From Neobacillus massiliamazoniensis (GTDB lineage Bacteria > Bacillota > Bacilli > Bacillales > Cytobacillaceae), in contig NZ_CVRB01000003.1 of NCBI RefSeq assembly GCF_001048695.1, positions 682,001 to 746,000 on the forward strand: a stretch of DNA of 64,000 nucleotides. Direction: 5' to 3'. A program made the translations under genes and the position numbers. Shown here piece by piece: positions 35,652 through 44,654 of the stretch. Under the pieces are notes generated by a model. The model did no database searches and was not told the origin of the DNA. It saw only the letters and a list, made by a program, of their open reading frames with translations. How positions within the stretch are numbered: the stretch's first letter is position 1; each line of letters opens with the position of its first letter.

Positions 35652-38414
35652 GTCGAGTAGAAGGGAGCCTTTTTACCTTACGGTAAATTGAACTCCACCC
35701 CCCTCACAGAACCGTGCTTACACTATTAATGCACACGGCTCCTCCTAATTATCATTTACAGAATGTAGCTAATTTCTTTTCTTAAATCATATATATTCAC
35801 TTTTATTCTTGGTGAAGGTAGTGGATATTTATTAAGAAAGAGTCTGAATTTATCCCATATAAAGGATTTCCTTTGACTTCTTCTATTGAGCCATTTAAAC
35901 AGTAAGTTTTCGATTTTGTCTTTGAAGTTGTTAACATTTTGGGTATTATCAGTGATGCAATAATAGTTGTAATAACCTATAAGTGAACGTTTAAATCTAT
36001 CCATAATCATATGAATATCTTTATTTCTATTATTCTTCAGCCATTCTTTTGTTTCTTTTATTTTGCCTTGGACTTTCTTCCTGCTTGATTTCCGTTTCAC
36101 ACGACCACAGTAGTGTGTGAAACCAAGAAAATCAAAGGTTACTGGTTTACTTCTCCCCTGTTGATTTGCATTTTTCTCTGCAAACCTTCCGAAGGGAATA
36201 ATTTTGGTTTTATCCTCAGCTATTTCTAAATTAAATTTCTTTAATCTCAACTTTAATGAATGAAAGAATTGCTGGGCTTCACTTTTATATTGAAAACAAC
36301 AAACAAAATCATCTGCGTATCTCACTATGTATGCTTGTCCCTTGCACTGTTTCCTAACCCTTTTCTCAAACCATAGGTCGAGGACATAATGGAGGTATAC
36401 ATTGGCTAATATCGGAGATATTACTCCACCTTGCGGTGTGCCATTGTCTGTTTTATATTTCTTTCCTTCCTCCATGTATCCACCTTTAAGAAACCTACCA
36501 ATTATTCTTAGTAGGTTAGGGTCAGCGATTCGTAGTTTTAAGAACTCCATCATCCATGTGTGGTCAACGTTGTCAAAGAATCCTTTAATATCTACATCTA
36601 CTACATAATTTACTGACCTCTTTTCAATATAGTAGTTCAGTATTTTCAAAGCATCGTGGCAATTGCGATTTGGGCGGAATCCAAATGAGCAATCTAGAAA
36701 GTCATTTTCATAGATGGTATTTAGTATCTTCGTAATGCATTTTTGAACAATCTTATCTTCATGTTCCGGAATTCCCAATGGTTTTTTCTTGTTTGAATTG
36801 AGTTTTGGAATATACATTCTCCTTACTGGAACAGGACGATAACTTTTGCTTTTGAGCCTACTTACTAAATCCTCTATGTTTTCTTCTAAACTCTCACCGT
36901 ATTGCTCTTTGGTTGTACCGTTAATCCCAGCTGCTTTCTTGTTGGGTAGTTCAAGATGACATTGAACTAATGCTTTCTTATTTAATAGATGTGCAAGAGA
37001 TGTAAATTTCATTTTAGGTTCAGATTTTGCTAATTCTGCTATCCTTAGTAGTTTTGTTTCCATTTATTATACCTACCTCTGTGTGTAGTAAATGTGTCCC
37101 TAGTAAGGGTGATAACTGGTAGCTAGCCTTTCCTCCATCGGCATTACCCAACTTCATTGGTACTACGCTGCTATCCGACTCCCTACACGGCATTTGGTTT
37201 CCTTGCTTGTTATCGCTTGTAGACCATACTCTTCTAAAAAAAAGAAAAGACCGATAGGGTCTCCCGAGTTGCCGTATCATATCAATGTATAACGTGCCAA
37301 GGTCTCTGACTCCAGAGAGGTTTTACCCTTCTTGCCTTTAACGAAAGATAAAATGTAGCTTTCTGCTGTGCGTAAGGCATCAGCCCTCTCGATCTACTAA
37401 CATTATGGAGCTCAATCCCTTCAACCACTTGGCTTTCGGCCCGCCGTCGGGTAGAAAACAGGCGCGCGCAGTTGTTTAAAACCCACGTTTCCAGTAGCCC
37501 CCCTACGATCCCGGACGGTCGAATTTCCCGAGTCCGGTTCTGACCTTGGATTAATCACCTACAACGCCTTCCCAATTAACCGTAGGTTTAAATGTCGGTA
37601 CACATATTCCCCCATCAGTTAACGGTTTACCTGTAAGCTAGTTAGAATATTGATATTAGCTCTGAGTCTTTATCTTTTCTAACATTCCAAGTGCCCAGAG
37701 GTCCTTCGCTTTATCATAGGTGTTACCTAGATAAAAGTGTAATTTCCTTACACTTAGAAAGGCATTACCCTCCCCTCTTAGCTACTACGACCTCATGCGC
37801 CAGTCCTAAATCATCTTGCCATCTTCTATTGTGCCTCATATATGACAAGTCTTTATTGATTAGTACCTTCTCAATTTGAAGTAGGACCTTCCCGTCGTTA
37901 TCTCTAAGAATCTTTCCACAGATGCCAGAACCCGTACCCCGGCTGCTCTTACGGTGCTATTGACCGTTTCTTCCCGTAAGACATCGGTCTTCCCTCGTTA
38001 GATAAAGGTCGACGCAAGGCAAATTATCCCTCCAACAGTTTCTTTGAGGGGCGTAGATTTCGGGATTGCAGTATTCGTTAAATCCTTCTGGCCTCCGTGT
38101 TTGCTCGCCACACAGACTGTTCCGACCTTATTCCCTCTGTGTAGAATAGGCCGCCGTGACTTTTACTTCCAAGCAGAACGCAGTTCGTTACCTCCCCACG
38201 CATTGGATATGCTAGTCATCCGAATCGGTCAATTGATGACAGGAGACTTTCACTCCATAAGATTCTCAGCCTTGACGGCTGCTCCACCTAACTGTCTACG
38301 CTTAAAGACTAAAGTTACCTTTAGCCCTCCAAGACTCGCTACGAGCGAATGGCTAGTTCTTACTCGACGGGAATCCCACCCGCTATATGATACGACCTAA
38401 GCTCGGCCGCACAC
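35652..38414 (-). mobile_element. Group II intron with reverse transcriptase
   Basis: On the minus strand the element begins GTGTGCGGCCGAG (or GTGCG four bases earlier) and ends CTACTCGAC. Domain V is at 35709-35741 (GAGCCGTGTGC...GCACGGTTC), followed by a domain VI stem. Domain I to III RNA occupies 37.1-38.4 kb. The reverse-transcriptase ORF lies in domain IV. The 5' exon is GGCTAACGGGTGC, the outer box of an attC-like element, reached seven bases after the stop codon of the adjacent gene. The 3' exon is not the rest of an element, so a deletion or later rearrangement must have occurred on that side. Confidence 0.9.
35756..37063 (-). CDS. ltrA: Group II intron reverse transcriptase/maturase
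   Basis: The 435-residue protein has the RT blocks (RRMYIPKLNSNKKKPLGIPE, FGFRPNRNCHDAL, VVDVDIKGFFDNVDH, NGTPQGGVISPILANVYLH) and the catalytic YADDFV at about residue 250. Domain X follows (FLGFTHYCG... RFKRSLIGYYNYY). There is no HNH endonuclease domain at the C-terminus, so mobility would rely on single-stranded or replication-fork targets. The catalytic residues are intact, so it may be active. Confidence 0.94.
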   Translation of the reverse strand: METKLLRIAELAKSEPKMKFTSLAHLLNKKALVQCHLELPNKKAAGINGTTKEQYGESLEENIEDLVSRLKSKSYRPVPVRRMYIPKLNSNKKKPLGIPEHEDKIVQKCITKILNTIYENDFLDCSFGFRPNRNCHDALKILNYYIEKRSVNYVVDVDIKGFFDNVDHTWMMEFLKLRIADPNLLRIIGRFLKGGYMEEGKKYKTDNGTPQGGVISPILANVYLHYVLDLWFEKRVRKQCKGQAYIVRYADDFVCCFQYKSEAQQFFHSLKLRLKKFNLEIAEDKTKIIPFGRFAEKNANQQGRSKPVTFDFLGFTHYCGRVKRKSSRKKVQGKIKETKEWLKNNRNKDIHMIMDRFKRSLIGYYNYYCITDNTQNVNNFKDKIENLLFKWLNRRSQRKSFIWDKFRLFLNKYPLPSPRIKVNIYDLRKEISYIL

Positions 38415-38424
38415 GCACCCGTTA
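38407..38424. repeat. attC-like element interrupted by the intron
   Basis: Only the right box CGCACCCGTTAGCC remains. It contains the TAA stop (38422-38424) of the adjacent gene. Central stem and left half are missing beyond the intron. Confidence 0.75.
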
Positions 38425-38730
38425 GCCATACATGAAGCCCAAAAAACTCGTAATAAGCACCAATATACAAGTAGACCAATTTATTAATTGCATATATTTT
38501 CTTTTACTTTTTTCCTCTAATACATCTTTGAATAAATCTAGTTTTAAGATTAATGTATTTATTATTAACCACCAGGTTAAAAAAATAAGCACACATATTA
38601 CTAGAAATTTAACCCCCTTTTCTATTCCTCCTATGTATTTCAATAAAAATAAAATTATCATTGTTAAATTAAAAGCTATTTTAAAACTTTGTTCTTTAAG
38701 AAATTCTCTGATAGTCATTGTTTGTTTCAT
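38422..38730 (-). CDS. Small membrane protein ending in the intron-bearing element
   Basis: The 102-residue product starts MKQTMTIREFLKEQSFKIAF and has four hydrophobic segments (20-35, 42-62, and 80-100 clearly, ending LITSFLGFMYG). Its TAA stop is inside the AACGGGT box, directly before the group II intron. Family unknown. AGGTGATAT is the ribosome site. Confidence 0.7.
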   Translation of the reverse strand: MKQTMTIREFLKEQSFKIAFNLTMIILFLLKYIGGIEKGVKFLVICVLIFLTWWLIINTLILKLDLFKDVLEEKSKRKYMQLINWSTCILVLITSFLGFMYG

Positions 38731-38806
38731 TTATATCACCTAATTTTTTATAACGTTCATTTTATTATATCAACTGAGTAAGTATTTGTAATTTTGGGGA
38801 ATTGTC

Positions 38807-38892
38807 CCTTCTTATTGTACTAACCTGCCTCTTTACTTCAATAAGAAAAAAACATCCCTTATTAAAGGAATGCACCAGTTAGCTTATTTCAC
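38807..38892. repeat. attC-like element of duplicated cassette, copy 2
   Basis: CCCTTCTTATTGTACTAACC, TGCCTCTTTACTTCAATAAG, stem CATCCCTTATTAAAGGAATG, right CACCAGTTAGC. The left outer box differs from copy 1, the remainder is the same. Confidence 0.9.
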
Positions 38893-39276
38893 AATGTTAT
38901 TATATTTTTTTTCTTTATACCTTTTTATCGCATAGAAACTCAAGTAAAATATCACTACATAAATAACCCATCCAAGAATACTGCCGCTATGAATATTAAT
39001 ACCATTAGCACGAAGACACGCTAAAGTTAAAACTGAAAGAACAACAGAAATTAGTGAAGAAATTAATACATCTTTAGAAGTCATATCCTTCTTGGTTGGT
39101 TCCCCTTTTTCAAAAAAAAATTCTAAAATTCGCATTAGCATTAATTACACCGCCTTTATTTAAAATAGCTTTAATAAATCCAATCCTTTTTATATTCTTA
39201 ATTCCCATTATATTGCATTTTTGGCTTTTTAAAAATTAATATTATTGTCAAATTACTTACTATCTTTATTCAACTA
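38832..39276 (-). repeat. Duplicated cassette unit, copy 2 (445 bp)
   Basis: Counterpart of 22550-22994. Both borders fall inside element boxes (TTTACTTCAATAAG at one side, ATTCAACTA at the other), and outside them the two loci share nothing beyond the element consensus. Confidence 0.92.
38884..39141 (-). CDS. Small membrane protein, second copy of duplicated cassette gene
   Basis: An 85-residue protein identical to that at 22602 except Y to F in YLSFYAIKRYK. Same ribosome site (AGGCGGTG) and upstream region. The near-identity indicates a recent duplication. Confidence 0.75.
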   Translation of the reverse strand: MLMRILEFFFEKGEPTKKDMTSKDVLISSLISVVLSVLTLACLRANGINIHSGSILGWVIYVVIFYLSFYAIKRYKEKKYNNIVK

Positions 39277-39330
39277 GCCTGCCCGTTAGTGCAATAAAAA
39301 AGGATCGCCGCAGCCATCCCAATCTTAAGA
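39266..39330. repeat. attC-like element, left half and stem
   Basis: TTTATTCAACTAGCCTGCC, CGTTAGTGCAATAAAA, stem GGATCGCCGCAGCCATCC; no right box follows, and the next gene is on the + strand. Confidence 0.78.
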
Positions 39331-39505
39331 CAGCTGTTCTTTTACATTTAACACAACATATGATAAAATGTTATTAGAATTTTCTGAATAATGGAACGTT
39401 CATTGTTCCATTAAAGGGCAGTTTAATAGCTATATACAACACACCGCAAATGAATTTTGACCAAGGGATTATCTATTAAAGGGATTAAATTGGAGGGAAT
39501 AGAAA

Positions 39506-39994
39506 ATGGATGTAAGGACACTTTTGTTACAGCAATGGGCAAGTTGCTTAGATCAAGAAGACTGGTTTCCACCACTTGAAAAAGTGCTAGAGGATATCAC
39601 TTTTGAACAGGCAATTTGGAAACCAGTTGAGGGGGCACATTCCATTTGGGAATTAGTTTGTCATTTGCTTTTCTTTGAAAAAAGAATTCTGTTACGATTT
39701 CTTGGTGAAACAACAAATGAACCAAAGGCAGAAAATAATGACGCTACATATCGATTACCAACTGAGACGTCTCAAAATTGGCAGAAAACAAAACAAGAAT
39801 ACTTTTATGTTCATCGTGAACTAGAAAAAATACTAGCAACATCAGAACTAGAAGATTTGTATAGAGAGATCCCTGAAGACAATCCATTAGTGATTGAACT
39901 GAAGAGTTTAGCAATGCACGACGCCTATCATATTGGCCAAATTGTATTCCTTAGTAAAATGCAAGGAGCTTGGGCAGCAAAACGCAGTTTTTAA
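39506..39994 (+). CDS. DinB-family protein
   Basis: The 162-residue protein starts MDVRTLLLQQWASCLDQEDW after TGGAGGGAAT. It has the four-helix DinB/YfiT pattern with the probable metal-binding histidines in HSIWELVCHLLF (about 48-59) and AMHDAYHIGQIVFL (about 137-150). Members include bacillithiol-S-transferases and damage-induced proteins. It has its own promoter region of 175 bp and a downstream hairpin. The substrate is unknown. Confidence 0.88.
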   Translation: MDVRTLLLQQWASCLDQEDWFPPLEKVLEDITFEQAIWKPVEGAHSIWELVCHLLFFEKRILLRFLGETTNEPKAENNDATYRLPTETSQNWQKTKQEYFYVHRELEKILATSELEDLYREIPEDNPLVIELKSLAMHDAYHIGQIVFLSKMQGAWAAKRSF

Positions 39995-40053
39995 AAAGAT
40001 TTATTAGCTTTACAGTTATTCCATTATAGGGGGCTTTAAAGGAATAAGAACGG

Positions 40054-40085
40054 GAACGTCCGATTTGGACGTTCACATATTTTAT
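40054..40085 (+). terminator. Hairpin downstream of the DinB-type gene
   Basis: GAACGTCC and GGACGTTC around GATTT, followed by ACATATTTTAT. Confidence 0.65.
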
Positions 40086-40157
40086 ACCTAACAAACAACA
40101 ATAATATTTAACAAAACCTATTAAAGTAATCAGTTAAACCTTCTTCTCTCATATTTA

Positions 40158-40240
40158 ACTTCTTCCTAAACTATCCTGCCCGTTACTTTAATAAGAAAGA
40201 GCATTTTCCTTGTTCTAGTGTTGCACTTGGTAGTGTCAGT
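40158..40240. repeat. attC-like element, degenerate right half
   Basis: CTTCTTCCTAAACTATCCTG, CCCGTTACTTTAATAAG, weak stem GAGCATTTTCC, then GTGTTGCACTTGGTAGTGTC. Confidence 0.72.
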
Positions 40241-40446
40241 AAATGACTGGTTAATGTAGTTTTTAACAAAACCAATTTATACTAGTTGCGGTTTTATAAT
40301 CCTCTTCAAACACTCCGTATTTTACAATACCAATAACGTTTTAGATTTTTTGGATTTTTTACACAATTTTAACATCATGAATAAAACAAATAATGGTATA
40401 ATTTTTGAAAAGGCTTACAATCGCTGAAGTTTGAGGTGAATAGATA

Positions 40447-40698
40447 ATGGATTTCTATGAAAAGTTACCTGTTGATTTTTTAATTCATTTTTATAATGAA
40501 ATTATTAAAAATATTGAAAAAGATATTCTTACAAAAAATATGTATTATGAATTAGGCATAATTATTTCTGTTGCTAATCGGAGAGGAATTTCCTTAGACC
40601 ATCCTTCTGATTTTAATGAAGTGATTAATCAGAAAGTCTTAAATGATTTATTACAATCGGGACAAGTTGGTACAGGGGGGTGTTCTCAGATTGCCTAA
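40447..40698 (+). CDS. Small helical hypothetical protein
   Basis: The 83-residue protein begins MDFYEKLPVDFLIHFYNEII and is helical with EKDILTKNMYYELGIIISVA and NRRGISLDHPSDF. It ends in a glycine/cysteine tail GTGGCSQIA. The family is not recognised. GAGGTGAAT precedes the ATG, and a strong terminator follows. Confidence 0.68.
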   Translation: MDFYEKLPVDFLIHFYNEIIKNIEKDILTKNMYYELGIIISVANRRGISLDHPSDFNEVINQKVLNDLLQSGQVGTGGCSQIA

Positions 40699-40766
40699 AC
40701 CTTATAATTTTATAATTTCAAAAAATGTACTTCTATTAATAAAAACTGACTTTAAATAATAAAAAT

Positions 40767-40798
40767 AGGTGCTACCAGATAAGGTAACACCTTTTTTA
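40767..40798 (+). terminator. Intrinsic terminator
   Basis: AGGTGCTACC and GGTAACACCT pair around AGATAA, followed by TTTTTT. Confidence 0.85.
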
Positions 40799-40808
40799 TG
40801 CCCAAATT

Positions 40809-40851
40809 TTTAGTTAAAGCACCCGATAGTTTAAGTACATTTTTTCACAAA
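40809..40851. repeat. attC-like element, right half
   Basis: TTTAGTTAAAGCACCCGATAG, TTTAAG and the tail TACATTTTTTCACAAAC. The adjacent terminator stands where the left half and stem would be. Confidence 0.7.
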
Positions 40852-41024
40852 CTTCATTATTAAAAAAAGGCTGTTTGCGCAAAGTTTGTTGTTTTTAAAA
40901 AGAAGGCTCTGTTAAAGAACATAGTTGAAATTTAATATATATGTATAATATGGTAAAAGAAACAAATGGATAGATTATTTTAATTAAGTGAAACCTTGTT
41001 TTTTTAATAGAGGAGGTCAATTTT

Positions 41025-41375
41025 ATGAAAAAGAAAAGATTTACATTTAGATTTGGATTTGGAATCAGTTGTTTAGCAATAGGTGTATTAGGATTAATAC
41101 AAGAACTTCATAAAGGTATATTTTCGCCATTCAATAACATAGTCCAATATATTTTTGATATTCTAATTGGGTTATATCTATTTTTACCTAAATTACCTCT
41201 TATAAGATTTGTATCTGGAATCGTTTTTTTATCATTAGGTGTTTTGGTGGTAATACAAGAACTTCATAAAGGTGTATTTCTAATTTTTGACACATCGATT
41301 TTTTCGATTCTAATCGGAATCTATCTATTTTTATCCACATTTTTTCAAAGGAAAGAGAACAATTATTCTCAATGA
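41025..41375 (+). CDS. Membrane protein with internal tandem duplication
   Basis: The 116-residue protein has four hydrophobic helices arranged as two repeats of about 45 residues. Each repeat contains the motif IQELHKG followed by F and a helix ending IGLYLFL or IGIYLFL. Repeat one spans about 10-55 and repeat two about 60-105. AGAGGAGGTC precedes the ATG. No family is recognised; the dual-topology-like arrangement suggests an intragenic duplication. Confidence 0.75.
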   Translation: MKKKRFTFRFGFGISCLAIGVLGLIQELHKGIFSPFNNIVQYIFDILIGLYLFLPKLPLIRFVSGIVFLSLGVLVVIQELHKGVFLIFDTSIFSILIGIYLFLSTFFQRKENNYSQ

Positions 41376-41576
41376 GATTATCAACATTTAAATTTAACAG
41401 AGCCAAAAAGAAAAGGCTGTTTTCGTTAATATTGTTGCATTATGCCTTATAAAAAATGTTAAAAAAATAGTAGAATTCAACTATTATTAATGGAATAAAT
41501 TAGGTGTCGTAGGAATGCGGGTTGGAGGGGGTTCGAGTAGCAGGACATTAATATTTCTGAATAAAAATTGTTATCC

Positions 41577-41613
41577 TAAAGAAGGCAATTCACCCAATTG
41601 GGGAGTTGCCTTC
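41577..41613 (-). terminator. Terminator of the radical SAM / peptide operon
   Basis: GAAGGCAA and TTGCCTTC arms, extended by TTC/GGA mispairs, sit 16 bp after the peptide stop on the minus strand. Confidence 0.75.
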
Positions 41614-41628
41614 TATTGTTATGTGCCC

Positions 41629-41715
41629 TTATTTTAAGTTACCTGGCACTGATTTCATAATTTTCCCAGTATTATTGTTGTTAACTGGAGATATCGCTGG
41701 ACGTAATACGCGCAT
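41629..41715 (-). CDS. Putative RiPP precursor peptide, 28 residues
   Basis: A short ORF with a strong AAGGAGGTGAG ribosome site, starting MRVLRPAISP, followed by V and four asparagines, TGKIM, and ending KSVPGNLK. It follows the radical SAM/SPASM gene by 46 bp and is followed by a terminator, so the two form an operon. It has no cysteine, which argues against a thioether (sactipeptide) product and for carbon-carbon, carbon-oxygen or epimerised modification, possibly in the NNNN or KIMK region. The substrate assignment is inferred from context only. Confidence 0.65.
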   Translation of the reverse strand: MRVLRPAISPVNNNNTGKIMKSVPGNLK

Positions 41716-41761
41716 TTTACTCACCTCCTTCACCATGGTTAATTGTTAGTGAAACCAGCTA

Positions 41762-43099
41762 TTAAAAGTTTTTATTACAACTATTTTTCCATATTAAATT
41801 TAATACTTTTTTAATATTTCGTTTTTCGTAGGGGCAAGGTCTTTCCCCAGTACGCATCCGATATAATGGACAATGATTGCCTTGGCATGCAGGACGGTAG
41901 AAGCAGGATTGGCAAACTGCATCTGTTTCCTCTCCTGAAGTTACCCAACTAGCGATTTTATCATAATCAAGTTCTAGACTGCCATCTTCATGTATTTTTC
42001 CGACCTTATTAAATTCTTCATTTAGAGAGAGGGTACACTTGTACAATTGCCCATCAGAACCGATAACTAATGAGTGTGGTTTTGCTGCATAGCAGACCGA
42101 TGCAGAGGGCATTAATGACGTAGTTATCATGGGGCTCATACTTAATCCTTGTGTTACAGCTTCATCAGTTAGCTCCCAAATCTTTTTGTTAGCCATTGTG
42201 CGGCTACAAACAGGGAGGTCATCATCGTTTTTTCCACCCCATCTTCCAACCGGTTGAAACATGATTCCGAAGCGCTTATCCCCTGCAAAATGTTCTTTTA
42301 AGAACTTGGTTAATTTGGATGCTTCTTGTAAATTACTTTCATCAAAATTTGTTCGAATGGTGATATCAAATTTATCTGAGACTTCTTTTATTGCGATTAG
42401 ATTACTGATGATTTTATCAAATGATTTACCACCACCTGATAAATGCCTTCGGCCATCATGTACCTCCCCAACTCCATCAATCGTTATCATAAATTGGTTA
42501 ATATTCCAAGATAGCAATCTTTGAAAAACATCTTTTGTTAATAAATAGCCATTTGTAACAAGATCACAAGAGTAATGTATATTGTTTTCCTGTGCAATTG
42601 ATAAAAAAGAATTGGAAAGTTCCTCAATAACATCTAATGAAATTAATGGTTCACCGCCAAACCAACTAATATGTAAGTTAGATAAATTTGTTGCCTTTTC
42701 TTGTATGAATGCTTTAATACCATTTATTGTTTTACGATTCATTTTTCCACGTTCGAACGTTTCATAACAATACGTACAGCGGAAATTGCAGGATTCGGTT
42801 GGTAAAAGCACAAGGTGCATTATATCTGTTCGATGTAACGACTGGTGAAGAAATTGTGCCCTTCTCTTTTCATCAACAATGCTAGAGACAAAAAAACCAT
42901 TATTAAATAATTCTTTTTGTATTTCGTTTTCTAAGATCTCTGTACCAGCCCTTTTTAAAGAAGTTAAGACAGCATCTTTTTCTTCATCTGAAAAATAAGC
43001 AACGGCACCAGTATAACTATTAAATAGTACAACTCCATTGTCATCTGTATGTGATAGAGCATTAAATCTAGATGGAACATATCGACTATTTTTTTCCAT
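41762..43099 (-). CDS. Radical SAM/SPASM peptide maturase
   Basis: The 445-residue enzyme starts MEKNSRYVPSRFNALSHTDD after AAAGGAGG. An N-terminal RRE-like or linker region (about 1-90) is followed by the radical SAM core with the CxxxCxxC cluster site in SCNFRCTYCYE near residue 105, the GGE motif WFGGEPL, and a C-terminal SPASM region with cysteines in VCYAAK, LYKCTLS and AVCQSCFYRPACQGNHCP. SPASM radical SAM enzymes install cross-links on ribosomal peptides. The tiny gene 46 bp downstream is the likely substrate. No dedicated exporter or protease gene is next to it. Confidence 0.9.
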   Translation of the reverse strand: MEKNSRYVPSRFNALSHTDDNGVVLFNSYTGAVAYFSDEEKDAVLTSLKRAGTEILENEIQKELFNNGFFVSSIVDEKRRAQFLHQSLHRTDIMHLVLLPTESCNFRCTYCYETFERGKMNRKTINGIKAFIQEKATNLSNLHISWFGGEPLISLDVIEELSNSFLSIAQENNIHYSCDLVTNGYLLTKDVFQRLLSWNINQFMITIDGVGEVHDGRRHLSGGGKSFDKIISNLIAIKEVSDKFDITIRTNFDESNLQEASKLTKFLKEHFAGDKRFGIMFQPVGRWGGKNDDDLPVCSRTMANKKIWELTDEAVTQGLSMSPMITTSLMPSASVCYAAKPHSLVIGSDGQLYKCTLSLNEEFNKVGKIHEDGSLELDYDKIASWVTSGEETDAVCQSCFYRPACQGNHCPLYRMRTGERPCPYEKRNIKKVLNLIWKNSCNKNF

Positions 43100-43263
43100 G
43101 CTTATTCAAACCTCCTTTGAACATAGTTTGATAGTCAATAACAATTATAAGAATTAAAATAAAAGTATCAAGTGAGATGCATCACAAATTGGGGGATAGA
43201 TTGTTAATAAGGATTGATTGAATTTATTGATAATCCAATTTTATTTTTAAGGGGGTGCGGAAA

Positions 43264-43589
43264 ATGAATATTAAGTTTTTTCATTCATTGGAAGGGGAAA
43301 ATATCTACTTCAAAGCAATAAGTATGGATGATGCACAAGAGATACATAAATATGCGTCAGATAAAGAGGTTTCACGATTTATTGTGATAACATATAAAAA
43401 CCAGCAAAATGGAGTATTCGATGCAGTAACAGAATAATTAAATGAAGAATTAAATGAAGAATTAAAAAGTCTTATTTTAGAAGGTAAAAAAATTCAAGCA
43501 ATTAAAAGATTCTAAATGGTTACTGGACTTAGTTTAAAGGAATCTAAAGAATACATTGATTCTTTAAATAATAATGATACAAAGAAGTA
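43264..43589 (+). pseudogene. GNAT N-terminus joined to an L7/L12-like remnant
   Basis: The frame after AAGGGGGTGCGG encodes MNIKFFHSLEGENIYFKAIS and DDAQEIHKYASDKEVSRFI, the start of an acetyltransferase, then breaks. A tandem AATTAAATGAAG repeat (43437-43464) leads to LKSLILEGKKIQAIKRF-stop and MVTGLSLKESKEYIDSL, which resembles the C-terminal domain of ribosomal L7/L12-like proteins interrupted by a TAA. Both parts are broken. Confidence 0.6.
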
Positions 43590-43746
43590 ATTGAAATTTT
43601 CTATTAAGGTAACGGCATTGACTCTTTTGTATAAGCTGTTTTCTAAAAGATTGTTGCTACAGGTAAAATTATTTTAGAAAACAATAGAAAAATATAACAT
43701 CTAATGTACAATTGTCGTAAAGAAAGTTATATCGGAGGTGATTGTA

Positions 43747-44001
43747 GTGAAACAAAATCAAAATTTCTTTAAAAAAGCTTTTATAGAATCCATTATTCTA
43801 ACATTAAGTGCCTTATTAGGCGTAATAGTTTTTTGTGTTTATACAAAATCTCCAGTGCCTAATCTATTATCCTTTATTATCGGTGGTTTTTGTGGATGCT
43901 TTTTTGTGGAGTTTATATTTTTTTGCCTAATGAATAAGAAAGCTCTTCTTAAAATTCAATTACAATTTCTCCTTCTCCTTTTGGAACCTCGAATTCATTA
44001 A
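43747..44001 (+). CDS. Small membrane protein, probably 3' altered
   Basis: A GTG start after GGAGGTGAT gives KQNQNFFKKAFIESIILTLS and two hydrophobic helices (LSALLGVIVFCVYTK and FIIGGFCGCFFVEFIFFCL). The last 18 residues are read from the complement of the convergent kinase gene's 3' end, so the original C-terminus was probably lost when that cassette arrived. Confidence 0.55.
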   Translation: MKQNQNFFKKAFIESIILTLSALLGVIVFCVYTKSPVPNLLSFIIGGFCGCFFVEFIFFCLMNKKALLKIQLQFLLLLLEPRIH

Positions 44002-44479
44002 GGAAGGATGTTAATATTTCCTCTGTTATTGGAAAAGCAGCATTTGCATCAAACCGGTTACTTCTCATCTTTAGACGTTCACGCAGATCATTAGGATTAA
44101 CTTTCAAATAAATAAGACGCCATTTACCTCCAGCAGTTTCAATTAGCTGCTTATATTCAACCCTTTCAGACTGTCTCCAAAAACTAGAATCAACCACTAC
44201 TTGTTGCTTATTAAGAATTAACTTTACTAGTTTATCACGCAATCTTAAATGTGCTTTATCCAAATACTCCCTATATTTTTCAATCGGATAATCTATTCCG
44301 TATCGACCATTAGTAGACCAGACTTCTTCATCTATAGAAAGACGTACAAACCCCGCCTTTTCTAACTTTTGTGAGAAGGTAGTTTTTCCAGAACCTGCTA
44401 TTCCACACATCATTACAACTAAAGGGTCTAAGTCATCTTTTTCACGATTAAGTTTTTCTAAGACATTTTTTTCAAGCAC
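43949..44479 (-). CDS. P-loop kinase/ATPase (zeta-toxin/AAA_33-like)
   Basis: The 176-residue protein contains Walker A in VVMMCGIAGSGKTTFSQKLE, a VRLSIDEEVW acidic site, and VVVDSSFWRQSERVEYKQLI, the pattern of AAA_33 small-molecule or nucleoside kinases. The C-terminus RSNRFDANAAFPITEEIL is typical. The start is GTG after GGGGGGAA. The phosphoryl acceptor is unknown; antibiotic phosphorylation is one possibility within this fold. Confidence 0.85.
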   Translation of the reverse strand: MLEKNVLEKLNREKDDLDPLVVMMCGIAGSGKTTFSQKLEKAGFVRLSIDEEVWSTNGRYGIDYPIEKYREYLDKAHLRLRDKLVKLILNKQQVVVDSSFWRQSERVEYKQLIETAGGKWRLIYLKVNPNDLRERLKMRSNRFDANAAFPITEEILTSFLNEFEVPKGEGEIVIEF

Positions 44480-44546
44480 CCATATTCCCCCCTTATAATG
44501 ATCCTATCCCCAAAATTATTAAGATATTCTGTGCTCCCTTATAATA

Positions 44547-44640
44547 TTCCTTCTATCAATAACCTGTTTCGTTAGTGGAAAAGAGACTGTTAAAATTGAA
44601 CAATCGCACCCGTTTGTTTAAGTACATTTTTTCACAATCT
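44547..44640. repeat. attC-like element
   Basis: ATTCCTTCTATCAATAACCTG, TTTCGTTAGTGGAAAAG, no strong stem, right AATCGCACCCGTTTGTTTAAG and the tail TACATTTTTTCACAATC. Confidence 0.75.
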
Positions 44641-44654
44641 TACATTTTTTAGAT

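Noticed and set aside
37691..38400. ORFs on the + strand within the intron (37691 and 38044)
   Set aside because: They are antisense to folded group II intron RNA; similar frames are often annotated as hypothetical proteins but reflect conserved RNA.
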